In this document: positions 39,990 to 47,076 of the stretch, piece after piece | Layout of the letters: every line of letters begins with the position of its first letter | How positions within the stretch are numbered: the first letter of the stretch is position 1 | Source of the DNA: JAFDZV01 sp048594725 | GTDB taxonomy: Bacteria > Bacteroidota > Ignavibacteria > OLB7 | Direction: 5' to 3' | NCBI GenBank assembly: GCA_048594725.1 | Contig: JBMDXA010000147.1 | Coordinates: 1-61,616, forward strand | DNA: 61,616 bases | Notes under the pieces: generated by a model | What the model saw: only the letters and a program-made list of their open reading frames with translations | Database searches by the model: none | What the model was told of the DNA's origin: nothing | Made by a program: the position numbers and the translations under genes

Positions 39990-42900
39990 ATGAAACACCT
40001 CGCGGGCTTACGAACGGTTCTTGCTGCGCTGGCCGTTGCGGCGCTTGGGGCCGTATCGCTTCATGCTCAGCAGAAGGAGAGCATCACCGTGCAGACGCTG
40101 ACCTACGGGTCGCCGCATGATGCGCTCTTTCTCTTTCCTCCCGACAGCGTCCGGTTCGAGAAGATCCTGATGCACTACAAGCTCCGCTGCCCGTTCGATG
40201 GGCCGTGCGGCGAGTGGGATTATCTGGCCTATATCTATCTGTACGACAAGAGCGGGCGGATAGACTCCACGCGCGACACCGCCACCAATTTCTCCATCGA
40301 CGGAACCCCCCCCGATTCGGTGAGCTATATGCTCTCGCCGTCGTGGCGGTATATCCCGTACTTCCAGAAATATGTGGTTCGTACCTCCACGGTCTCGCTC
40401 GATTCGGCGATGATCGGGTCCGGTACGTCGGTCTCCTCCGGCACATTCGGGTCGGCCGCCGGCGGCGGGCACTCGCAGCACCTGTGGCGCTCCGGCGAGC
40501 TGCTGGCCTCGGGGCTGAAGCAGGGACCGGTCACCGGCCTGCGGTTCAATCTGGCCTCCGTGGGAGGGGAGATGCGGAACCTGACGATCAGGATGAAGAA
40601 TTCCCCGCTGGATTCGCTGGCGCCCGCCGGCATCGATAATGGCGACTGGACGATCGTGTACAGTGGCGATACGAAGTTCCAATCCGCCGGCTGGGCTCCC
40701 GTGGCCTTCACGACGCCGTTCGTCTGGAACGGCAGCTCCAACATCGCCGTGGATATCAGCTTCGACGGCAGGCCGGGTGGGGGAGCCCCCACGGTCTATG
40801 CCACCCCGGCCCCCTTCTCCTCCGGAGTTTCCTCTACCGGGAGCAACCGCGCGCTCCGGTTCGAGGGACGCGATTACATCGAGGTGCCGGCCGCCGCGCT
40901 TGCGCCGGTGGACAGCTTTATCACCGTCTCCTTCTGGCAGTATGGCGAGCCCGCCTTCCAGCCGCAGGAACAGTCGGTGTTCGAGGCGTTCGACCAGTTC
41001 GGCCGCCGCGTGCTGAATGTGCACCTCCCCTGGGGCGATACGCTGATCTACTGGGATGCCGGCACCAACAGCCAGGGAAGCTACGACCGCCTCATCAAGA
41101 AGGCCACCAGCCCGGCCGAGTACGAGGGGCAGTGGAACCACTGGGTGTTCACCAAGAACGTGCAGACCACCCAGATGAAGATCTATCTGAACGGCCGGCA
41201 GTGGGCCTCCGGCAACAGCAAGCGCCGCACGATCGGGAGCATCGCCTCGTTCAAACTGGGCTCGATGGGGGATGGAAGCCGCAGCTACGACGGCATGCTC
41301 GATGAGTTCGCGATCTGGGACACCGAGCTTCCCCCGGCCTTCATCAGCTCGATGTGGCGCACCGGAGTGGGAGCCTACCCGCAGTACCGCGACAATCTGA
41401 TCCTGTACTACGATTTCGATAGCCTGGGAGCCGGCGCCGCACGCGATGCCAGCGGGCACGGCCACGACGGCACGCTGGTGGGCCCGCCGCAGAGCGTGGC
41501 CGTGGACGGCGTTTCCATCAACCGCGATTTCATCGCCCAGGCAAGCCGCCCGAACGTGGTCTTCGAGCAGGGGGTCTATACCTCCCGCATCGATTCCACG
41601 CTCCGCATCGATTCGGTGGAGAACGCGCCGATGCAGATCGTGCTCTTCGGCGATCTCTCCAATCCCGGCACCCCTACCGATACCATGACCGTATGGCCGG
41701 CATATTATCGCTATACGTTCAATGCGGCGGGTGTTGCAACCGATTCGGTTCGCATAACCCCGGACGCCACGCTCCGCCTGGAGCGCCGCCCCTACTTCCG
41801 GAAGTTCGAGGAGGTGAACCGCTTCGAGATCGGACGCTATATCACCCCGTACGGCAACGGCCTGAATCTGGGCGATGGCTTCGTCTGGACGTTCGATGTC
41901 ACCGATTACCGCACGCTCCTGGCCGACTCGGTGCGGATCGTATCGGTAAACTCGCAGGAGCTGGTCGATATCCAGTTCGAGATGATAAAGGGGGTTCCGC
42001 CGCGCGATCCGATCTCGGTTCAGAACATCTGGACCGGCGCTCCGGCCTACGGCACCACCACCTCCATCGAGGAGTTCCTGGCGCCCCGCCAGGTGCAGAT
42101 CCCGGCCGATGCCGCCAACGTCCGGCTGAAGATGCGCACCACCGGCCACGGGTTCGGCGGCACCGAGAACTGCGCCGAGTTCTGCCCGAAGGAGCATAGC
42201 ATCCTGGTAGATGGCACCGAGCGCTTCAAGCGGCTGGTCTGGAAGGAGGATTGCGGTCTGAACCCGGTCTACCCGCAGGGGGGAACCTGGGTGTACAACC
42301 GCGCCAACTGGTGCCCCGGCGATGCCGTGCCCACGTACGATTTCGAGCTGACCCCGTACGTGACGCCCGGTGCCAGCGTGACGCTGGACTATAACGTGCA
42401 GCCCTACACCTGGAACGGGCAGGGAACCACGCCGTACTACGCCATCGAGACGCAGGTGGTGAGCTACTCGGCACCGAACTTTACGCTCGATGCCTCGCTG
42501 GAGGCTATCAAATCCCCCAGCACCACCGATATCTTCAAGCGGATGAACCCGATCTGCAACAACCCGGTGATTACCATCAGGAACACCGGCACCACGCCGC
42601 TGACGAGCCTGAAGATCACCTACGGTGTGACGGGCGCGCCGCAGAGCAGCTACACCTGGACCGGGAACCTCGGGTTCCTGGAGAGTGCCGATGTGCAGCT
42701 TGGCGCGGTGGTCTGGGGGGGGACCGAGAAGACCTTCCGTGCCGAGATCAGCGAGCCGAACGGCGATGCCGATCAGTATGCGAACAACAACAGCATGCAG
42801 ACCTCGTTCACGGCGCCGCCGGTCTATCCCTCGGCGATGATACTGGAGCTGAAGACCAACCAGAACGGCTACGAGACCAGCTACGAGCTGCGCAACTCCG

Positions 42901-43442
42901 ACGGCGTTCTGATCGCTTCGCGAAGCGAGCTGGACCCCTCCACAACCTATCGCGACACGCTGAACCTGCCGGACGGCTGCTACGAGTTCCGCCTGCGCGA
43001 CAGCGGCGGCGACGGTCTGGACTGGTGGGCCAACAAGAGCGAGGTGGGCTCCGGCTCCATGCGTCTCCGCCGCGCCAGCAACGGCGCCGTCTTCAAGACC
43101 TTCGGCGCGGATTTCGGCTCGGAGATCTACCAGCAGTTCACCGTGGGCTACGATCTCTCCTCCGCCGAGGAGGAGACCGCCGCTCCGGAAGGGGAGGAGA
43201 GCGTGAGCATCTTCCCGAACCCGACGCCGGGGGAGTTCTCGGTGGATCTTCGTCTTGCCAGGCGCCAGGAGGTGACCGTGGCCGTGCGCGATCTGCTGGG
43301 GCGTACCGTGCACGAGCGCACGCTGAAGAACATCCTCTCCGATACGGTCCGGTTCGATCTCTCCGGCCAGCCGGATGGGGTCTATGTGGTGACCGTGCAG
43401 ACCGATAACGGCATCACCAGCCGCAAGGTGGTGGTGCAGTAG
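39990..43442 (+). CDS. T9SS-secreted peptide-N-glycosidase F-like amidase interrupted by a LamG domain
   Basis: The 1,150-residue protein has a signal peptide ending at VSLHA (26). PNGase F cleaves N-glycans from asparagine. Its three catalytic acids appear here: Asp in GPCGEWDYLA (D77, equivalent of D60), Glu in NSQELVDIQF (E657, cf. E118) and Glu in NCAEFCPKEHSI (E730, cf. E206). The matching segments RFEIGRYITPYG, FDVTDYRTLL, RTTGHGFGG and NRANWCPGDAVPTYDFEL are clear. About 530 residues separate the first from the second catalytic region; they hold a jelly-roll-like part (135-280) and a LamG/concanavalin-like domain (about 288-500). After 830 come a CARDB-like part and a Por tail (SIFPNPTPGEFSV). 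The start at 39990 places the signal peptide first. Confidence 0.85.
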   Translation: MKHLAGLRTVLAALAVAALGAVSLHAQQKESITVQTLTYGSPHDALFLFPPDSVRFEKILMHYKLRCPFDGPCGEWDYLAYIYLYDKSGRIDSTRDTATNFSIDGTPPDSVSYMLSPSWRYIPYFQKYVVRTSTVSLDSAMIGSGTSVSSGTFGSAAGGGHSQHLWRSGELLASGLKQGPVTGLRFNLASVGGEMRNLTIRMKNSPLDSLAPAGIDNGDWTIVYSGDTKFQSAGWAPVAFTTPFVWNGSSNIAVDISFDGRPGGGAPTVYATPAPFSSGVSSTGSNRALRFEGRDYIEVPAAALAPVDSFITVSFWQYGEPAFQPQEQSVFEAFDQFGRRVLNVHLPWGDTLIYWDAGTNSQGSYDRLIKKATSPAEYEGQWNHWVFTKNVQTTQMKIYLNGRQWASGNSKRRTIGSIASFKLGSMGDGSRSYDGMLDEFAIWDTELPPAFISSMWRTGVGAYPQYRDNLILYYDFDSLGAGAARDASGHGHDGTLVGPPQSVAVDGVSINRDFIAQASRPNVVFEQGVYTSRIDSTLRIDSVENAPMQIVLFGDLSNPGTPTDTMTVWPAYYRYTFNAAGVATDSVRITPDATLRLERRPYFRKFEEVNRFEIGRYITPYGNGLNLGDGFVWTFDVTDYRTLLADSVRIVSVNSQELVDIQFEMIKGVPPRDPISVQNIWTGAPAYGTTTSIEEFLAPRQVQIPADAANVRLKMRTTGHGFGGTENCAEFCPKEHSILVDGTERFKRLVWKEDCGLNPVYPQGGTWVYNRANWCPGDAVPTYDFELTPYVTPGASVTLDYNVQPYTWNGQGTTPYYAIETQVVSYSAPNFTLDASLEAIKSPSTTDIFKRMNPICNNPVITIRNTGTTPLTSLKITYGVTGAPQSSYTWTGNLGFLESADVQLGAVVWGGTEKTFRAEISEPNGDADQYANNNSMQTSFTAPPVYPSAMILELKTNQNGYETSYELRNSDGVLIASRSELDPSTTYRDTLNLPDGCYEFRLRDSGGDGLDWWANKSEVGSGSMRLRRASNGAVFKTFGADFGSEIYQQFTVGYDLSSAEEETAAPEGEESVSIFPNPTPGEFSVDLRLARRQEVTVAVRDLLGRTVHERTLKNILSDTVRFDLSGQPDGVYVVTVQTDNGITSRKVVVQ

Positions 43443-43475
43443 GATGTGCGATTGTTGATGTACGATCGGCGATTG
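43443..43475 (+). repeat. Degenerate GATTTTCGATTG-type repeat following a stop codon
   Basis: GATGTGCGATTGTTGATGTACGATCGGCGATTGGG starts at the base after the TAG of the PNGase-like gene. It is the most decayed member of the set. Confidence 0.5.
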
Positions 43476-43589
43476 GGCGAGCGCGCCGGCGGGGGAGCTC
43501 CGGGCCGGCGCGCTGCCGTTTCTGGGGGCGGGTGCGGTTTCATCTGGCATGAAATTCCCTCGTTACCCGGAAGAATAATGGAGGGCGAT

Positions 43590-43883
43590 ATGAACGACGA
43601 TCCAATCAACGTGAAGAACCCGCAGGAAGAGCGGGAGCATGGCAATCCTATTTTTCAGGAGAAGCCCGATCTGGGTGATGAGCGCCGCGCGGCCGAGATC
43701 ACCGAAACCAACGAGGCGATGGATCAGGCGCTCGGCTTCGATCCGGCTTCCGGCGAGAAGGAGACACGCCTGGAGGATGCCGCCGGGCCCGACGATGGCA
43801 TCGGGAAGGATCTGCCGGCCGGCTCCGGGAGCGCCGAGGAGAAGGCGCAGGAAGTGCTCAACGGCGGCGTGCTCCGGATCTGA
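43590..43883 (+). CDS. Small acidic protein, uncharacterised
   Basis: The product is 97 residues. GGAGG at 43580-43584 lies five bases before the ATG at 43590 and decides the start over 43578. The protein is hydrophilic and strongly acidic (MNDDPINVKNPQEEREHGNP..., ETRLEDAAGPDDGIGKDL), with no signal, membrane segment or known motif. It looks intrinsically disordered, in the style of small stress-related proteins, but I cannot name a family. It is the last gene of normal composition before the AT-rich island. Confidence 0.6.
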   Translation: MNDDPINVKNPQEEREHGNPIFQEKPDLGDERRAAEITETNEAMDQALGFDPASGEKETRLEDAAGPDDGIGKDLPAGSGSAEEKAQEVLNGGVLRI

Positions 43884-43911
43884 AGGTTGGGTGGAGGATA
43901 TGCCCTTACTC

Positions 43912-43949
43912 ATGATAGATGGCTTAATGTAGCAAGTACGCTCTATCAT
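43912..43949. repeat. Inverted repeat at the left edge of the island
   Basis: ATGATAGA (43912-43919) and TCTATCAT (43942-43949) form an 8-bp stem with a 22-base loop, just after the last normal-composition gene. It could be a weak terminator or an insertion scar. Confidence 0.4.
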
Positions 43950-44155
43950 TTATTCAATAGGGCTAGTTACTTCTACCCTATTGGTTCAGAGCTATAAAGT
44001 GATGGCTATCACAACAGATGTGAGCTGAGCTTGTTAAAGTAAGACTACAAGGAAAACATAGGAAAGAAGGTAGGAGTAAAGTTACAAGATAATTGCATAT
44101 ATTTTCAATGCTGCTTAATGGAACAGCCGGGAGACGATAGTCAACAGCCTCCAGA

Positions 44156-44168
44156 CATAGCAGCTATG
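44156..44168. promoter_or_regulatory. Candidate operator in the leader of the ATPase gene
   Basis: CATAGCAGCTATG is a perfect 6+1+6 palindrome 52 bases before the ATPase ATG, in the only upstream region the two island genes share. Regulatory use is inferred from position alone. Confidence 0.3.
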
Positions 44169-44220
44169 GAGTGTTATAGATAGCAAGAGAGATTTGGGAC
44201 ATTATCGTAAAGCTAAATCT

Positions 44221-45747
44221 ATGGAAGCAATTAGGATAAAGAACCTTAGAAATCTAGCGGACACTGGTCTTGTGAAAATTCGTCCTATTACTGTGCTCCT
44301 TGGACTGAATAGCTCAGGGAAAAGTACATTCCTAAGAAGTTTTCCATTGCTTAGACAGAGTGCGGAGTCGAAGACCACCGGGCCATTACTCTGGTTCGGC
44401 CGATATGTAGATTTCGGATCGTTCTCAGATGCTTTACGGCGCAACTCCCAATCAGAGGTGATTGAGCTGGAATTCGAGATCGATACAGCTAAATTGACGA
44501 TGCCGCGTCGTATTGTACAGTTGCCGATGTTTTCAGAGCAGAAGCTAATTGTTGGCGTCGCCGTAGCAGAAGATCCACAAGGGGAAATAACGAAGGCTGT
44601 TTCGTGCAAGCTGAATTTCTTTAATCATGAAATAGAGATAGGATTTGATTTTTATGGTAAAGTGAATAAATATACTGTGAATGGTAGTAGCTTTCTTGAT
44701 CTAGGGAATTCATACCTAATGGCACTCTCTAGTACTATTGTTCCTTCTATTTATGCGAATCCCACAAAGATAAAAGATCCTGACTATAATTCGGCTTTGA
44801 GCCCTGATTATTCTCTGTTTCAGTATTTTTATCGAGAATTTCGTAAGCTCTTTTATAAAAGTACTAAGGCTCGAACTGTATTGAGTACTATTGCATCTAT
44901 TAGGATTGACTATGATGAGGCTATGTTACTTAATATCAAGAGAGCGCCAGGTGGGCAGTATTGGAAAAATAAGGTGTCTAATATCGCTATTGACAGCGAC
45001 GTATTTCGTCAAATGCGAAATGGGATTATTGCGTATTGGGTGCCGCCATTGTTGACTGCTATAGATATGTATATTGCTCGCTGTTGTGCTGATGTTAATT
45101 ATATAGCCCCATTGCGTGCAACGGCGGAACGCTATTATAGGTCGCAAGATTTGTCTGTTAATGAAGTGGATTTTAGAGGCACCAACCTTAGTATGTTTCT
45201 GAGAAGCCTGAATGATGTTGATAGAAATAATTTTCAAGACTGGATGAGTGAATTGTTTGGTATATCTGTGATGGCCAAGTCAGTAGGGGGGCATATATCT
45301 TTAGAGGTTCATGAGCCGGATGGGCAAAAGTACAATCTTGCAGACGTTGGATTCGGTCTTTCTCAGCTATTGCCAATCGTTGTGCAGCTATGGGTTGCAC
45401 TTAAACAAGGTAAACGACAACGGAATAATATACCTATCACATTCGCTGTAGAACAGCCTGAAGTTCATTTGCATCCTGCCCTCCAAGCTAAAATGGCAGA
45501 TTTGTTCGTTTCGTCAGTCTCGAATTCAGAAGGAGGTCTCCGAATCTTAGTGGAGACACATAGTGAAGCAATTGTTAACCGGATCGGAGACTGTATATCA
45601 AAAGGGTTGATCCGTTCAGAAGACGTCCAAGTTGTGATATTTGAGAGAAAACGTTCTGATCTGGCACATCTTGCTAACTCAATTTATGATGAAGAGGGGG
45701 TGCTGATTGATTGGCCGTATGGTTTTTTTCAGCCGGAAGTCGATTGA
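44221..45747 (+). CDS. DUF3696-type ABC/AAA ATPase (defence-system sensor candidate)
   Basis: The 508-residue ATPase is of the AAA_15/AAA_21, SMC-like class. Walker A is GLNSSGKST (28-36). The ABC-signature-like VGFGLSQ is at 376-382. Walker B is ITFAVEQPEVHLHP (406-419) with catalytic Glu 411, and the H-loop is ETHSEA (445-450). NYIAPLRATAERYY (293-306) and the final WPYGFFQPE (498-506) are typical of DUF3696 proteins. The middle (about 140-290) is long and unassigned. Related ATPases serve in PARIS (AriA), retron-Eco8, RloA/AbiL and similar modules, where they sense phage triggers and control a partner nuclease. The start at 44221 is chosen over 44194 because conservation begins at MEAIRIKNLRN. 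The partner gene starts five bases after its stop. Codon use is low-GC. Confidence 0.85.
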   Translation: MEAIRIKNLRNLADTGLVKIRPITVLLGLNSSGKSTFLRSFPLLRQSAESKTTGPLLWFGRYVDFGSFSDALRRNSQSEVIELEFEIDTAKLTMPRRIVQLPMFSEQKLIVGVAVAEDPQGEITKAVSCKLNFFNHEIEIGFDFYGKVNKYTVNGSSFLDLGNSYLMALSSTIVPSIYANPTKIKDPDYNSALSPDYSLFQYFYREFRKLFYKSTKARTVLSTIASIRIDYDEAMLLNIKRAPGGQYWKNKVSNIAIDSDVFRQMRNGIIAYWVPPLLTAIDMYIARCCADVNYIAPLRATAERYYRSQDLSVNEVDFRGTNLSMFLRSLNDVDRNNFQDWMSELFGISVMAKSVGGHISLEVHEPDGQKYNLADVGFGLSQLLPIVVQLWVALKQGKRQRNNIPITFAVEQPEVHLHPALQAKMADLFVSSVSNSEGGLRILVETHSEAIVNRIGDCISKGLIRSEDVQVVIFERKRSDLAHLANSIYDEEGVLIDWPYGFFQPEVD

Positions 45748-45751
45748 GCAT

Positions 45752-46882
45752 ATGGTTATAAATCTGCACGACTCACTTATTCCCTTTATTCATTCAACTC
45801 ATGTTGATGCTGCTGCTTGCGCTCACTGTCTAGAGAATATAGCTACTGGAAGAAGGGAGGGTAAGCATGTTGTAATAGGTACTAGTGCGCTCTTGAAGGT
45901 GATGTCCGAATCTGAATTCTTATCTTCCCGTTCAAGAGGGGTATTTAAGAGTATATTGGCTCATAGATCTGAAGAGGCAAGCTTGCTTCGGCGCGTTCGT
46001 TGTTATGTAAATGTGCTTCCACCGAAGAGTAGTCTATACATGTCGCTGGATTCTGCGAAAGTAATAGTGAATATTCCTATTGATAAATTCGCTGATACCG
46101 TAACGATTCAGCAAGGGATCCTGCTTGCTGAAAGCATATCCGATGCTAAGTTCTATAAGAAAATGGCTTCAGTTTATGCTTTTCGTGAGAAAATGAAAGT
46201 GCCCGTACGTGCAGAGACAATTGGTGGAGGCGGTGGTGCTCTAGGTAAGCAATATCAGCATTATCAAGATGAACAGAAACGTTTTTGTTTATGTGTTGTT
46301 GATAGCGATAGAGAGTATCCTAATGCTGCAGTAGGTTCTACTGCGCGTGCTGTTAAGAAGGCCGATGATAGGGATAAAGTGATGTCGACTATCCTCATTA
46401 TAGGATGTAGAGAGGTCGAAAACCTAATCCCAGTAAGTGTGTATGAAAAGATGTTCAAAGGTGATATTGATAAGGTGAGCTCAATCGATGCGATGATTGA
46501 TATTGGTAAATGTAATGAGATGGATGTTCTGAGGTACATTGATGTAAAATCTGGGCACCGATTGGGTTGGATAATTGGTTCCGATCCAAAATCGGATTTT
46601 GGAAAATTTTGGAGGTCAAAGATGCCTGTTATGGAAGGATGTTGTACAGGTGTCGATCCGTGCTGTATTAGTGATGACGGCTGTCGCTTCCCTCAGTCCT
46701 GTAAGTGTTCTTTGCTCGTAAGTCTTGGTGCTAGAGTCCTGGAATCTGCTTTAGATATTCTTGAGAAAATGACGGACCAGAAAGTAAGTGAATTGCTCGG
46801 AAATTCGAGCGGTGATTGGGATGAATATGGTTCTTTCGTGTTTTCTTGGTGTTGTGGATCTCATGAGATGAAAGTGATTTAA
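45752..46882 (+). CDS. TOPRIM-like (DUF4435/RloB-type?) partner with a cysteine cluster
   Basis: From the ATG at 45752 the product is 376 residues. Residues 120-230 carry a TOPRIM-like order: acidic motif ILLAESISDAKFY (E127, D131), glycine turn GGGGGALG, CVVDSDREYPN (D184, D186) and REVENLIP (E221, E223, N224). This matches the E...DxD...EN layout of DUF4435/AriB- and RloB-like effectors, which act as nucleases. The first 115 residues are unassigned. Residues 297-319 hold seven cysteines (CC-x5-CC-x5-C-x5-C-x-C), with two more near 367, suggesting a metal site. Alternative starts at 45719 (ATG) or 45707 (TTG) overlap the ATPase gene. It is very likely translationally coupled to the ATPase. 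I recognise the fold pattern, not the family. Confidence 0.7.
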   Translation: MVINLHDSLIPFIHSTHVDAAACAHCLENIATGRREGKHVVIGTSALLKVMSESEFLSSRSRGVFKSILAHRSEEASLLRRVRCYVNVLPPKSSLYMSLDSAKVIVNIPIDKFADTVTIQQGILLAESISDAKFYKKMASVYAFREKMKVPVRAETIGGGGGALGKQYQHYQDEQKRFCLCVVDSDREYPNAAVGSTARAVKKADDRDKVMSTILIIGCREVENLIPVSVYEKMFKGDIDKVSSIDAMIDIGKCNEMDVLRYIDVKSGHRLGWIIGSDPKSDFGKFWRSKMPVMEGCCTGVDPCCISDDGCRFPQSCKCSLLVSLGARVLESALDILEKMTDQKVSELLGNSSGDWDEYGSFVFSWCCGSHEMKVI

Positions 46883-47010
46883 GTGTAGCTTGGATCAGTA
46901 TTAAGAATCTTGTTTGTATTTACTTGAATAATCTATTGATATGGCTTCGATACTATTCGTTTGGATCGGTTTCTTGAGCTTGATGTGGATGTAGTAATAA
47001 GGTTTAGATC

Positions 47011-47040
47011 TTAGGATCTTGGCTTCTTCACAGATCCTAA
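47011..47040. repeat. Inverted repeat at the right edge of the island
   Basis: TTAGGATCT (47011-47019) pairs perfectly with AGATCCTAA (47032-47040). GC content returns to the genome norm at the very next base. It may be a terminator for the island genes or a boundary repeat. Confidence 0.5.
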
Positions 47041-47064
47041 CGCGCCGGTCCGGCCTCGGCGCCG

Positions 47065-47072
47065 TACCTTTG
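47065..47072 (+). promoter_or_regulatory. TAnnTTTG promoter box directly before the MFS gene
   Basis: TACCTTTG matches the Bacteroidota -7 box exactly and lies only four bases before the ATG at 47077. No TTG is found at the usual -33 distance. If used, the transcript would start at or inside the start codon. Confidence 0.4.
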
Positions 47073-47076
47073 CCGC

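Larger units (their letters stand above)
43884..47040. other. AT-rich genomic island with a two-gene ATPase/TOPRIM-like module
   Basis: Composition falls abruptly just after 43884 (about 37-42% GC by eye, against about 60% in the flanks) and recovers at about 47040. The island holds only the two genes at 44221 and 45752 plus AT-rich flanks. No integrase, tRNA or clear direct repeats mark the ends. The right edge coincides with the inverted repeat TTAGGATCT...AGATCCTAA (47011-47040). The left edge has the inverted pair ATGATAGA/TCTATCAT (43912-43949). Codon use differs from all neighbours, so transfer from a low-GC donor is likely. Confidence 0.8.

Noticed and set aside
40008..43550. 1,180-codon open frame opposite the PNGase-like gene
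   Set aside because: Same composition effect; no recognisable domain, and the plus-strand protein is clearly real.
44221..46882. Gabija, Septu or a retron as the identity of the island module
   Set aside because: No UvrD-like helicase, no HNH partner and no reverse transcriptase or ncRNA-like repeat is present. The TOPRIM-like motifs are in a separate protein from the ATPase.
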